DNA from: Corythucha ciliata | Lineage: Eukaryota > Arthropoda > Insecta > Hemiptera > Tingidae | Reading direction: 5' to 3' | NCBI GenBank assembly: GCA_038030265.1 | Contig: CM075938.1 | Location: 43,393,189-43,457,188 of the forward strand | Length of the DNA stretch: 64,000 nucleotides | In this document: one piece after another, positions 44,823 through 57,800 of the stretch | How positions within the stretch are numbered: position 1 is the stretch's first letter | Layout: every line of letters begins with the position of its first letter | The notes under the pieces: model-generated | Told to the model about the DNA's origin: nothing | What the model saw: only the letters and a program-made list of their open reading frames with translations | The model's database searches: none | Program-made: the position numbers and the translations under genes

Positions 44823-45980
44823 TAGTGATGCATGAGACCGAGACCGAGATCGAGATTGCATTTTCCGGACCGAGACCGAGATCGAGATTGCATTTTCCGG
44901 ACCGAGACCGAGATCGAGATTGCATTTTCCGGACCGAGACCGAGATCGAGATCGAGATTGCATTTTCCGGGCCGAGACCGAGATCGAGATTGCATTTTCC
45001 GGACCGAGACCGAGATCGAGATTGCAGTTTCCGGACCGAGACCGAGACTAAGTCTCATTTTCTCGAGACTTAGTCTCGGTCTCGGTGTGATCCAAAAAGC
45101 TCGATGCATATAGTGCCGGTATAAATCTTTTTACACAACAAATGAACCCAATCTAATGCTCCCCTCTCCGGAAAACGGCTTGGGTCTTTAGCCCGGAACG
45201 AAGACCGGCCCGAATTCGATTCGTTTCGTGCAGAAATAGCGTGCCTCTAATTTTTCAAGTTTGGAATACTAGTGACCTACACACATAGCATCAAGCATCA
45301 AAGGGCGAATCGGAGACCTTTTCCGAACCGGAGACCGAAAACCACACAAGTTTTCAGCGATTTGACAAGATCTATATACTAGCCTACTAACCCAATTTTT
45401 ACGCCCATTCTTGGATCGGATGTAAACTTTTTCGCCTAAAGTGTAGCATTTTGACCTTACATAGCCCACAAAATGTGTACATATACATCCAAGGGCGGAT
45501 CTGGTACCTCTCTCAGGGGGAGGTAATCGAAATCCCTCCCCACCCCATATACACCCCGACCACCTTCCCACTCCACCCCTCTCCTATGTTTAACGTTGTT
45601 TGACCAGCTCCAGGGGGGGGGGGATTTCTGCTGAATTCACTTGCAGTTGGGGGGGGGGGGTATAAATTAAATGCTCCATAGCCGACCACCACAGCAGCAT
45701 GAGAGGGCGGGGTAACAGGGGATCTGTCAAAATCACTCTAAACATACGGGTGGGTTGGTGGCGGGGGTGAACCGTGGGAGGAAGAAGGGTTTTGATCCCC
45801 CCCATTCTCGTTCTGTCATTATACCGAGATTTTCGTGACGAAACCGAGACTTACGGGTCGAGACCGAGACGAGACCGACTTTTTAAGTACGAGACCGAGA
45901 CCAAGACCGAGATGATCTTGCTAATGACCGAGACCGAGACCGAGATGCCTAAGTCTCGGTCTCGGTCTTGTGCATCACTA
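44823..45980. mobile_element. Non-autonomous hAT-like element with 8-bp TSD
   Basis: Ends TAGTGATGCA (44823-44832) and inverted TGCATCACTA (45971-45980) are flanked by the identical 8-bp CCCAAGTT (44815-44822 and 45981-45988), the duplication length of hAT elements. Both subterminal regions are built from GAGACCGAGACCGAG motifs facing inwards. No transposase is encoded; the long open frames are products of the repeat. Confidence 0.85.
44835..45063. repeat. 32-bp minisatellite inside hAT-like element
   Basis: About seven copies of a 32-bp unit containing GACCGAGACCGAGATCGAG followed by ATTGCATTTTCCG. Unit starts fall at 44867, 44899, 44931, 44969, 45001 and 45033; one unit is 6 bp longer (extra GATCGA). 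It ends in a hairpin of about 23-nt arms (ACCGAGACCGAGACTAAGTC and its inverse, 45035-45088). Confidence 0.85.
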
Positions 45981-45988
45981 CCCAAGTT

Positions 45989-46774
45989 ACAGCTGTTTTT
46001 GTTGCAAAAACGCATGCTATGCTCAAAAACGTGGAAAAGTGTATTATCTTGACTAAGAATGGAAAGTCGGGCCAAGGGTCATAGAACATTTTATGTTGCA
46101 TTTTGGGTGTACAATCACCCCTCTCATTTTGTTCAACCCAGTACCCTGTATAGAGGTCTAGAGGTATAAAGGTAGTCACCCTGTTTAAAGGTATTGTAAT
46201 AGGTACCTGTCGCTAAAAGCGAAGAGGGACATATGAGTATGTATGGGTGGACTGCGCGCCACCAGGGTGAAGCCTTTCTGTGGAGGCAGGAAGGAGGGAG
46301 AAAAAGAGAGAGAAAGAAAACGGAGACGCCGCGGAATAGTAAAAAGAAGGTAACCAGCTGATCAAGAAAAAATATAGAAGAAAGAAATGAGAGAGCTTCT
46401 TGTGCTTGGCAGGACGAAAGCGATTTCGGTGAGTAAAAAAAACTATTCATAATTCTTTGAGCATAAAATCTTTACCATGGAGCTAACCATGCAATTTAGT
46501 AATTACATTAAAATAGAGATAACTGGTCCGGGAAACGGTGCCTCGGAAGTTAACGAAATAAAAGAGATATTTGGTCAGAGGAACGATATCTCAAATTATC
46601 TCTACGGAAACGGGAAGAGACACGATCACTATATCGTATGCATTTCAATCACCTGTAGCTACAACTATCAGTCTAAAGATAAAACGCGGAGGACGTGGAC
46701 ACCTATAAGGGGATGATGAGGAGGGTGTCAACTAAAGACTAAAAATTTATCAATATCTTGTAACGCTGCGTACA
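45989..46774. other. Intergenic DNA; possible 5' exon donor
   Basis: No coding gene recognised. A strong donor-like CG|GTGAGT at ~46428-46435 follows a purine-rich, GC-richer stretch and could end an untranslated first exon of the downstream gamma-glutamyltranspeptidase. Phase rules it out as that gene's missing coding exon. Confidence 0.25.
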
Positions 46775-46965
46775 GATTTGGAACTAGCCAAATCAACCCG
46801 CTATATGGAACTAACCATAAATTAACCAGATTTGGAACTAGCCAAATCAAGCCTTTATATGGAACTAACCATAAATTAACCAGGTTTGGAACTAGCCAAA
46901 TCAACCCTTTATATGGAACTAACCATAAATTAACCAGATTTGGAAATAGCCAAATTAACCATCGC
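46775..46965. repeat. 54-bp tandem repeat, ~3.5 copies
   Basis: Units start with GATTTGGAACTAGCCAAATC at 46775, 46829, 46883 and 46937, an exact 54-bp period. Because 54 is divisible by three, the reverse strand is open and reads an 18-residue repeat (WLVPYKGLIWLVPNLVNL). I regard this as a consequence of the period, not evidence of a gene. Confidence 0.85.
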
Positions 46966-46969
46966 AGTT

Positions 46970-48682
46970 TGGATCGACACAAACAAACTAATTTTATCTT
47001 GGTTATTATTAATTATTCATCGCAGAGTAAGGAACTCGCGACATAACTACATGCCATATTTCAATTGAAAAGAAAGGCATTTCCCCCATAGGCCCAAGTC
47101 GTAAAACTATTTTCCTCCGAAAACAACAAGCGAGTAAATTGTGAGAATCCCAACCATGCACTATTGAGGTATCTATTGGATAGGTGGTAGGTGTTACCTA
47201 ATTTATTCATTATTTGTTGATAAAGCCTCCTCTTTTTCAAGTATAACTGCGATATCTCCCTTTCAAGCTGTCGTTATGACAATTTAGACGGCAAATCCTG
47301 AAAGAAGACACTTTTTTTCATTATGGAACGGTCGCATCAAACGGCAAAATTCATCAGGAGCCTTCTCAACAGAGCTTGAAAGTTGTGTGAAATAGCGTAC
47401 TTTATATTTTATTTTCGCTAAACTATCCATCGAAAATTTTGTTGGATGAGTTCTTGAAACGAAGGTGCTCAATTTTGCTAGACGTTCTTCACACGCATGC
47501 GTCTACAATCCCTCCCTAAACTACTTTTTTCATACGCATCCCGGATTTCGATGAAATCGGTTCGCCATAGAAAAAGTTGAGTAGGTAATAGGTATACCTA
47601 TACTCAATTTGGCATAGTTGTTCACGCTGCTTCCACTATGCTATACGTGATCGAGGAAAACCGAGCATGAGAGCTTCATGTGGGTTTTTCTGTGGTCTTC
47701 AAATTAAGCCTGGTGGAATGATTAGTCAACACTGATGGTTGCAGAGATATTTCAGCAAAACGAACAAAATGGCCATGAAATAATTCCAGCTCGTGCAGTG
47801 CTAACACCCGACGTGAAATTTCGGGAATTTTTTTACGCAGTGGAAGGAGGCGGGTCAGAAAGAGATTACACCGAACATTTATCAGTTTTTCTAGCTTCCA
47901 AGCTTCGGTCATTTTTCTGTCTGCTTTTATTTTCCTGCTTCTGTTTCAACCAAAAGGCGAAGGAAAGGAAAAACGTGGCGTGGATGTTTCTTGTATAAAT
48001 TCAAATTTGATCTGGCACATTTTCGCGTTCAAGAATGATTTCTTAAAAAAGAAACGAAATACAACTTCAACCAACCCGACGTGGAAACCTAGGGAGGTTT
48101 TTATGCTGTGTTAGTGGAATGTAACGAGCAATTTGCACCCTAAATTCTCCTGTGCTTTTGAGTGTCTGGGTCAAATATTAATTTTACCTTATAATACTAG
48201 TTTAATCACTTCAGTGGCCTGAAAGTAGAACGATGTCTGCACACGTGAAAGTGTTAAGAGTTATCGAAGATGAAATGAAAAAATAATTAGGGGTACTCGT
48301 TTCTTCGCCCAGTAATGCGAGATAAATAGTATTTTCCGTAATCACGCAGGAGTCCACCCTCTTTCCCACATACGCGGGTATTGACATAATGGGTTTACTT
48401 CTTTACCCAGTTACCGAGTTTTAAATAAATAGAACCCCTACTATCAATGACTGAAAGACCGGATTAAAGGAAAGATCAAACCGCAGCAAATCAGAAATTA
48501 GATTAGACAGTAAAAAATACGTTTTTATCAACACTTATTGCTTTGCATTTAAAGTGGTTTTTAATCGCTTAATTGTTTTTTTCTAATCCTAAGATTAACT
48601 TTGAACAGAAACCATAAAGATGGTTGAGCTGCAATTAAGTTAATCCGAAAGAACATAAATTTGGGCGTGAATTATAACCCGG
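46970..48682. other. Region upstream of the GGT gene
   Basis: AT-rich sequence in which the first coding exon of the gamma-glutamyltranspeptidase could lie. I could not identify an exon ending in the required phase with a good donor. Confidence 0.3.
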
Positions 48683-48765
48683 GTAAAGCTACGTGTACAA
48701 ATGAGAGAAAAATGATCTCGAGACAAAATTATCGGATTCTCTCTCAAGTGTACACGTAGCTTTAC
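48683..48765. mobile_element. Short MITE with perfect 17-bp TIRs
   Basis: GTAAAGCTACGTGTACA and its exact inverse bound an 83-bp hairpin-like element, just upstream of the first visible GGT exon. The termini resemble those of the 3608 element. No clear target duplication. Confidence 0.6.
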
Positions 48766-48983
48766 ACTTGAGACTTTTGTGTCGAGATAGTTACGAGATA
48801 ATTTTTCTCTCACGCAGCTTAAGTCACGACACCGTTCAGAACATTTTTGTGAATGAATTTGAGGCATAACATTGCTATTGATTGCTATCATGAGGTGAAA
48901 ATTGTGGACAATATTTAAAAAAATAAATAAATAAGTGAACGTTAAAGTAACTTGATCGCATACGTGTGTTTGTCTTAATGCAG

Positions 48984-51900
48984 GCGATTGACCAAACTGT
49001 TCATCGCGGCTGCCTGCGTGATCATTGTTGTCATAGTGGTGGTTCTCTTGGTCCTTTACCTTCCGAATAGTGACGACGATGCGGGAACGTCGAGCGCGCC
49101 TAAGGGCGCCATTGTCAGTAATGGTGGGCCTTGTGCTGAGATTGGCATGTAGGTATACGTTTCTTAAAGAGGGAGACCATTGAATCAACCTGCCCTGTAT
49201 GAACAAGATACAAGTGTGCAGTTTCGGCTGCAGGGTGATCCCGAGTCCCGATGTATACTTTCGTATATATTCAAACTCTTGGGCTCTATAAATGGTACAA
49301 TCCAGTTTGCCTCTAACCAATAATTCATTCATCCCACCCATAAATGACGTAAGTAGAGCATTCTCGTCATTGATTTTTCAATTTGTTGAACAAATATTTT
49401 ACAAAAGCACTTGTAACCTTCAAACGTGAATTGTATTATCGTACAAAATGTTTTCACTTGGCGGTGAATTGATAGAGTAATTAACGTGAGTTCATAATAT
49501 TCCATAATTGCTTTATTTCCCTACTTACGTTAGACAACACGCATGCATAGAGGATGTGCACGGGGCTAGCCCAGTGTACGCTCAGAGACATCGTTTTATC
49601 AGAATTTTTCACGACAAAAATATCGTAATAACATTAATTTCACACAAAGAACTTCTGTTTCACAAAGTTGTATCGTAAAACAAGCTTGAATGTTCGTAGA
49701 AACTCAAAAAAACTTTGTGTGTGTCTTCCAGGAAATTTTTGAAGAAGTATGGAAATGCCGTTGACGCCCTCATTCCAACCCTTCTCTGTGATGGTCTCGT
49801 CACTTTCAATAATATGGGCGTCGGTGGTGGCTTTGTCTCGACGATCTACATTCGCGAGGAACGTCGAGCGTACGTTCTCAACTCTCGTGAGGTTGCACCT
49901 TTGGCGTCAACGAGTGACATGTTCGGAACAAATGATCAGAAACAGTCAAGATATGGTGATATTGATACTCGAAAACTGACTTCAGGACCGGATCTATGAT
50001 ACGGGGCTATATGAGCAGGGGTTTATGGTTAAAGTAGTTTCAATGTTTGGTAAACATTGAAACAGATAGCCTGAAAAATTGTGTTATGAGATGAAGATTC
50101 GAATCTCCAGTTAATGCATTAGTGCATTACCAGCTTTTTAGAAGGAACGGTAATTTTGTTGGACCCTAAAATTCTATCCCTGGTCATAAAATAGAAAAGA
50201 TAGACACATCAAGAAACCCTGTAATACGTGATTTAACAGTTCTGTTAGGCAGGCATCCCTGCATGGACAGCCAAATCGAGTCTTGCTTCCCTTCCCCTGA
50301 AGAAAAATGTCTAAATCCGGTGCTGAGTGTATTTCTTAAAGAAAAAATTGTTTTTTTCAACAGAATGATTTCTCTGTTGCAGGAGGTTTATCAGTGGCCG
50401 TTCCCGGTGAAATTCGTGGCCTTTGGGAACTGTATAATAAATTCGGGGGAAAAGCACCCTGGGCTGAGCTTTTTCAGGATGCTATTGATATGTGCCGTAA
50501 TGGAATTCCAATCAACCGACACGTAGCTGATTGCATTTACGATGAACTGGACGTCATAAAAAAATACCCGGATTTTTAGTACGTGTTGTTTATCTACATT
50601 TCAATTATTACACTCTCATTCTCACCAACGCACATAATATAACTGGAATAAAAATTAGCTCATTAGTTCACAACAAGGATGGCAGCATTCTCAACTTCGG
50701 TGATAAAATGTACAACCCAAAACTAGCTGAAACTTTCGAGCTAATCGCCCAGCAGGGGCCAGATGTTTTGTACAACGGTTCCTTGACGGACGGCTTTGTC
50801 AAGGACATTCAAAACGCGGGAGGAATAATAACAAGACAAGATCTTATGAATTACCAGTAAAGTCAAAACTGCGTGTATAGTATGTTCCCTATAGAAACAA
50901 ATAACAGCCATATTTAATTTTTTGCTCAAAGGCCCAAATGGACCGAACCTGAAATTGCGCACATGGCCAACAATTTGACGATCTACACTCCTTCAGCTCC
51001 GTTTGGAGGCCCTATTGTTGCGTTCACACTCAAAGTTCTTGAAAAAGGAGGATTCCTTCAGAGCGGCGTGGAAAACGTTTCAGCCATCACTGAAGCGTTC
51101 AAATTTGGCTACGGACAAAGAAGCTTCTTAGGAGACCCACTGTTTGTGAATTTAACTGATGTAAGATACAAAAAGTAACATTTTGTGCAATTCATTCAGT
51201 GTAAGCTGTTTGCGAAGGTGCTGGGAAAAATGAGAGATGAAAGTTTCATTGAGTTTGTCGCAGGGAAACTAGGAGTGACAGAAACGTCACAGAATGTTTC
51301 CTACTACTACGGTAGCGATTTTGTGATTGATCATGGCACGGCTAATATGGCAATTATGGCTCCTAACGGCGATACAATCTGTACAACGCATACAGTAAAC
51401 TTAGGGTGAGTTTTTAAATACCTGATAGGAGGACAGGCACCTATTATAGGTATCTGAAATTAAATTATCTGCATTCAAAAATGTTTTCATTTTAGATTTG
51501 GCAGTAGGGTACTTTCTCCCACTACAGGCATACTTCTGAACGATGAAATGGACGATTTCTCTTTGCCTAACGCATCAGCTAACGCCTTCGGTGTTTACCC
51601 ATCGGTAAGCAATTACATTCAACCCGGCAAAGTACCAGTCTCTTCGATGTGCCCCACTGTCGTCGTAAACGAGGTAACTGGTGACGCTCGACTCGCAGTT
51701 GGAGCGGCCGGTGGTACGCTAATTACCACGTCGACCATTCTCGTTGCTCTAAGAAATATTTTTTTCGGCCAATCCGTGCCTCGGGCGGTCAGATCACCTC
51801 GATATCACCACCAGTTAACGGATATGCTTTGGCGCTATGAGTATGACATCCCAGAGGTAATTATTATTTCCTTCCACACAACTTTTGCTCTGAAATGCCT

Positions 51901-52070
51901 TAAACAAACGGTTGATTTTGCAGAGTACTGTTGGAGAAATGATCTCTAGAAAACATAACGTAACTATAAAACAATCTTTGGGCGTTGCCTCCGCTATTTC
52001 GAATATCGATGGATTAATTGAGGCAACTTCAGACATCAGGAGGATAGGAAACGTATCTTACTACTATTAA
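48984..52070 (+). CDS. Gamma-glutamyltranspeptidase, first exon missing
   Basis: Eight exons join in phase: 48984-49148, 49732-49955, 50383-50578, 50659-50856, 50932-51160, 51200-51405, 51496-51856 and 51924-52070, giving about 574 residues. All introns are GT-AG. Exon 1 encodes a signal-anchor segment (KLFIAAACVIIVVIVVVLLV). The ectodomain carries every key residue I can check: NSRE (binds the substrate carboxylate), the autoprocessing nucleophile Thr in DHGTANMA (51338-51340), THTVNLGFGS, NDEMDDF, PVSSMCPT and GAAGGT. The enzyme removes or transfers the gamma-glutamyl group of extracellular glutathione and matures by self-cleavage before that Thr into two subunits. Length is typical. Exon 1 enters with two bases of a codon missing, so a short upstream exon encoding the cytoplasmic N-terminus remains unidentified. 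Several N-X-S/T glycosylation sites are present. Confidence 0.9.
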
Positions 52071-52124
52071 TCACCAACCAATAATTCTTTGATAGGTACT
52101 GATCTTTTAACCAACAGAAAAATT

Positions 52125-52153
52125 AATAAATAGATATATTTTTAGCGAATAAA
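52125..52153 (+). promoter_or_regulatory. Poly(A) signals of the GGT gene
   Basis: Two AATAAA hexamers (52125-52130 and 52148-52153) lie 55 and 78 bp after the stop codon. Confidence 0.6.
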
Positions 52154-53584
52154 GATCACTCGCTTTGTCAGTTTTGCAAAATACACTGCTTAACCAGGGT
52201 AATTTTCATGTGTATTACCCCATTCAATCTGCCTCAGTCACCTTCTTTTCGATTAATCTCAGGTATACCAATCCCCTTTCCCACTATTAAACCAACCTTC
52301 ATTTCCATTGCGTTCCATTTCTGGCTCAGACGGAACCAGATCAAAAAGCTTCTTTGACGGAGGATAATTCCTTCTTCTCGGTTTGATTTGCCTTTCCCTG
52401 CCTATCAAACGACTTGACAAACCATTTTGAAACTGTCTCTTCAGATATTAGGTACTAGGAATAATGAGGGAAAAGCTTTTCCCGCGTATTTCATTCACCC
52501 GGACTTTATTCTAAATCGCTAAACTAAGAAAATAGGTTGTAGTTGTTCAGAGTTTTGAAAAGCGAGATACGTGGAACGTTTCATATTCTTCATAAGTATT
52601 CTAAACACGTATATTATCATTAATTAGAGGATGATTTCGTGGTTGAATTACATAGTTTCAATTAATCCATGCAGCCACTTTCAAGCGGAATCAGAGTGAT
52701 TGTTATACAAGGGTTTTCTCTGTTAAAATGATGTTTCCGTTTCGTGTGGACGACGAACGCGTTTCAGTTTCCTGCAGTTGGTTCGTTTCCAGGCACTGGT
52801 AGGAATTGTTTAGTATTGAAAGGTATTCGGACAGATATAGACACAAGTGTGGCCGTGCCTATTCGTATCTTTCATAAATTCACCATCGCTCATGTGGCGA
52901 CTAGGTGAAACGTCCAACTGGGGTACTCTTCAATTTTCAATTGGGATTTACTTCAATAATTCTCTTTCTGATTCTCTCACTTTTACAATAATCAAAACCA
53001 TAGAGGAAGAATATGATCATAACAAAGCAAGTAGCACCGGTCAGATGTTACTCCAGATCGTTAGTTCATCTAAACTCGGCAAGAGTGCTGCTGTGTTTAT
53101 GAAATATGTCAACAGCGGAATGGAATGACGAATCGCCGAATGTATTGCCAACAAACCTACCCCACTGCAAGGTCTCACAACTTGGCCTATACATTTTTTT
53201 TTTAATTAACGAACAAATAAATAATGAATCAGCCTTAATCGCAGCCCCTAATACCAAAGAATACAATAGCACATATAATACAAAAGAAATGTATTCCTTA
53301 ACAAAAACTGAAAAAAATGAACCATTTTGATAGGTTGCACAGACTCAACAGACGCATGCAGACGTATGGCAGTGGAGGCGGATCCAACGTGACATGTGGG
53401 GAGCAAAATTGAGAACCGAAGTTCGGCTATTGCAGCCGTCCCCTGCACTCCACACCTTTTGGGTCAATTCTAATTCATTTCATTTTATATTACTTATTTT
53501 ACACTCTTTCGTGGCTTTCTCTCCACTCTACCGAACGAGCCCTTTTTCTCGTTTGTATAGCTTTGTATTATGGAGGCCTATTCT
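52154..53584. other. Intergenic DNA, no gene seen
   Basis: No recognisable coding region or repeat between the GGT gene and the next satellite block. Confidence 0.4.
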
Positions 53585-54860
53585 CTTCTTGGCTGAAATT
53601 GAGAAAACGCCCAATGCCAAGGTTTCGCGAAGCACAGGCACAGACCAGGCCAAAATTAAGAAAATGCACTAAATCGCAGTTTATGGAAATCTTTTCACGG
53701 CTAAAATTGGGAAATATGGCTCGTACTCTGTAGGGTTGAAAATAATTGCACCCAAACTTGAGGAAAAAACGCTAATTCAAGGCTAAATTGAGATATTGCG
53801 CTCATTGGTGAAGAAAATTGAGAAAAGGCGCTTTTTCATTGCTGAAATTTAGAAAACACGCGCCCATTCACAATTTTACGAAGCAAAGTATAGGTCAAAA
53901 TTGAACAAAAGGTGCTAACCCATGAATTCGAGATGCAAAGTCGAGGCAAAATTTATGAAAAGCCGCGTTTTCTCGTCCAAAATTGAGTAAAATGGCTCGT
54001 TGACGGTATAGAATATTGATAAAGCACTCATTCGTGGTTAAAATCGAGGAAAAATGTAGATAAACTTATTTGTGCCCCCCCCCCTCCCGGAAAATTTCTG
54101 AATCCGTACCTGGAGGTAAATTGGAGACGGCCCAGTTCGAGGAAAACGTTAGTTTATCGTTTATAAGATTGGAAAAGTCCATCCATAATGTTAGGGGTGG
54201 AAACTGCCAGTTTCAACATTTTTTTCGGCTCACATAATCAGTTTAGCCATTTTTAGTATACGTGAAAAGTAGACTAGATCGTTTCCTAGGGCAAGAATGA
54301 CTATTTTGACAATTTTCAGAGCTACGTCAGTTGGCCGTTTATAGGACTGCCACTGTTAGTGCGTGAGCGTCCACGTTTGACATTTAAGTGATGCAAATAA
54401 AACGATAAGACACATTTTTAAGGCAAGGATATTCTGTCAAGTAATTTTCAGGGCGCCAAGAGATATAGTTTGCCATTTTTAGTGTGGATTATGTCGTATT
54501 AGCAATTTTCAAGGCTCGAATCACTCGTTTTGCCCTTTTTAGATCGTGAATATGGCCAATTTGGCTAATTTTTGGGTACGAATCGTCAGTCTGCGATTTT
54601 CGAAACGTGAATGTTCAGTTTTCCCTAATTTTAATCGCGAGTGGATAGCTTTGCCATTCTCAGCGCACGAATCGTCCGTTTGAGCATTTTCAATTTAGTC
54701 ATTTTTACCATTTTTTATGGCGTTCATACTTTAATAGTAACTTTACCCGTTTCAGGGGACAGAATGTGATCAGTTTAGTCAATTTTGTAGCGCAAGAAAT
54801 CAATTTAACCATTTTTAACATGCGAATTTGTTCATTTTTGGATCGCGAATGGTCGGTTTT
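53585..54860. repeat. Degenerate satellite, block 4, changes direction
   Basis: Up to ~54080 the unit is the GGCTAAAATTGAGAAAA / GCTAATTC type of 4540. From ~54190 to 54860 the units read in the opposite sense (CAGTTTAGCCATTTTTAG, GCGAATGGTC). The two halves thus look like the same family in inverted orientation. Confidence 0.5.
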
Positions 54861-57800
54861 GCCATTTGGTGAGCATAGATTGTCAGCTTCATTACTTTCC
54901 AGACGAGTAGCATCAGTTCAATCACACGAAGGCAATATGTTTTTCGAAGCAATATGTAATAGAATGAATGAATGAAATAGAAACATTGCTACGAAAAGCA
55001 TATTGCACGGTAGAGACCCGTCAAAAATTGGAAATTCTGTTCCCATAAACAGAAAATTTGTCCCTAAAATACGACTCTATGCACAAAAATGGGATGTTCA
55101 CCCCTTACCCACGTTTTTTCACGGCCCTTAAAATCGAATATTCAAACCACGCAGACGGCTTGGCTTGGCATCGTGGACTGCACCACGATTAGCGGCTTGG
55201 CAAGAAAAATTAACGAAAACTGCGGTACACTGAAAATTTGCATTCTGTACCACGTGTTGAAGACGTCTCGTGAAATTATTGGAATTGTCAGAGTCCAACC
55301 ACTGCGATATAGGGAATAGGGATTCCAATGAATAAAGCTATAAATAACTGACTAATTTCGCTGTTCAAATGGTTGTGGGTGTTAAAGTTCCATTAAAAAT
55401 AGGCCTTCTCGCGTGCCTCCCTTATGGGAACTACACCCTTTCACTGCCTATATGCCTACATCCTGGTGTGACCAGTTCAAATCCTCAGGAAATTAACAGT
55501 GAGTTCCACGCACACACACCTAAGTATACATATGTACACACATACAGAACAATCTTCGCCACTGACCACATTCAGATTAAACTGATTAAAGGAATTGAGG
55601 GGTGAAGGACGGTCGAACGGGGTCGTTAGAAGCTAGATAATGCATCGCATTTGAATAAGCCCCCGCTCAGACGAGTGGCGGGTCGAAGGACAGGGATGAG
55701 ATTAGCTGATGGGAGGCGAGTGAGCCATTAAAACAAGCCCGATAAAATTTTAATTTATTTATTCGCTGTTTTTTTTTTTTTTTTTTTTTTTTTTAAGAAA
55801 TCTTTCTGTGGTCGATGCTTCCCTGGCTATACTATAGTGGTAGCTCCACAGGGCATTCTCATCTTACCCTTTCATTATGCAAACGACGGCCATCCGAGGT
55901 ATACTGTAGAGAAGAGCTGACTGGAGGTTGGTAACTAAAACCCCTAATGGGTGAGGGCAAGTACCGGCTATGACTAAAACAAGCGAGTTATTATTCGTTA
56001 ACAAGCTAGTTTTACATGAGACGATGGCTACTTTGATGTTCTATTAATATCAGGTTATCAACGGAACCCCAGGTGGTGGCGGTTTGTTGTATCAACTAAA
56101 TATTGGGATTGGTTATGGTTAAAAATGATTATGATTGCGATTAAGCCCAATGAGGGCGATGTTTCGGCTCGTAATAAGATTTCCAGAGATATGTTTGTTT
56201 TGTTTAATAAAAAAATCCTTTTAATCTACCGCGGTGGCAGATAAAACTCCGTTGTCCCCTCTCTCTTCATATTTCGCTGTGCGTAGCTCAATATAAAGAG
56301 TCAGTTTACGTGCCCAAGAGCTTCCACTCTCGTTTTTATGTAATGACAGGGGTGAAAAAAGCAAAGATAAAAAAAACAACATCATAAATATTTATATAAC
56401 GAAATGAAGAAAGCCTAGTAAAATATTCCAAGCCGGGAGAAAAAATTACTTCTGTCAATTAAAAATTCCATTGAAAAAAAAAAAAACAACAACAAAAACA
56501 GAAAATTTAATAGATAAAATAAATTTTGAAACAACAAAGTCGAAACTTTAATTGTGCCCTTATGTGAGCCCCTTCCTCTTTATCATCTATACTAACGCTT
56601 TCTTTATCTGCCATCCAAAACCTGAGTCCGACTATTATTAAAAAAGTTTTAGGTTTGAACTTTGTCTCCTTCAAAGTAACACCAGGCTTAACCCGTTTGC
56701 GGGTAGGTTTAAATCATTTCGTTGACCCCTCCTTTTTGCCACCTTACAATACCAATAACCCCTCATATAACTTTTGCCTTCCCATCCTCGCTGTATTTCT
56801 TCCAATACTTTCTTTATCTCATCACGTTTGTTCTCATGTCTTCCAATAGCCCGCCGTCGAATCTGATTATCCGATGCGTACAGCGCACCCTTTTCTAAAA
56901 ATAAGCGAGCTAGTAAGTTGATCTCCATCGCCTTTTCGAAGTTGAAACATTTTGAAAATGGACTCTCTTCCTCTCCAGTATCAATTTAGAGTTGAGCCAC
57001 ATCAGACATTATATGAAAGGAGGTGTTGATATAAACCGTCTCCGAGTGGAAGTTGTTATTAATTACCTAAGTTTTTATAGGCGTAATTGTATTATTGCGT
57101 ACCTATCGTATAATGGAACTTGATTCCACTCGCTAGGCGGTGGGCGCTATGAAAAATTTCCCAAAATGATTGTATCGTTTAGATTGACGTAATAAATAGT
57201 TCTATAGGAGACAAAATTACACATAATTATAATAGAACCACATTCTAATGAAACCTAAAAATCAATAAAACCAATATGTTTTACAAATGATTATGTTCAT
57301 TTACATCTTGAAATTTTGTTTAAAAATTCCATCAGAGTTTAGTTCAACTATAATAATTGCGCTTACAATATTAATGAATAATAAGTGCTGCGGATACTCA
57401 CAATAAGTCAGAGGATATTTTCAATTAACCACAATATCGATTAGTCAAACGACCTCTTAAAAAATGTGATTCATTCTTATTATTTTTTTTTTTTAAGGAT
57501 TAATTAGAGGGGTAAAGTTGTTCAAGAGCTAATACCCTGGCCTATTGTAATTAAATTCTACGGGATAAACCTTCAAGAACATGCTCTCTTTTGGGTTCTG
57601 ACGTTGAATTTCTATATCCCTCGCTAATGAGAGTAGAAGAATAATTATCCCCACTTGCTTTGTAGATAGTTCCTGTGACTAATTATACGCTTACTCTTGA
57701 CCTTTTCGTACGTGTGTACAATTCCTACTTGAGTAGTACTAGACCTTTTCCACGTGTGGTGGATTTTTCTGAGATTGCCAAGTTTCTGAAACTTCGTTCC

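Noticed and set aside
44748..45113. Several overlapping long frames on both strands rich in Arg, Glu, Asp and Ser
   Set aside because: They are translations of the 32-bp GACCGAGA minisatellite; the lack of stops follows from the repeat, not from coding.
46728..46982. An 84-codon frame of WLVPYKGLIWLVPNLVNL repeats
   Set aside because: Explained by the 54-bp tandem repeat whose length is a multiple of three.
48640..49341. A 233-codon reverse-strand frame overlapping the first GGT exon
   Set aside because: No domain; it is antisense to a clearly coding exon and includes a MITE.
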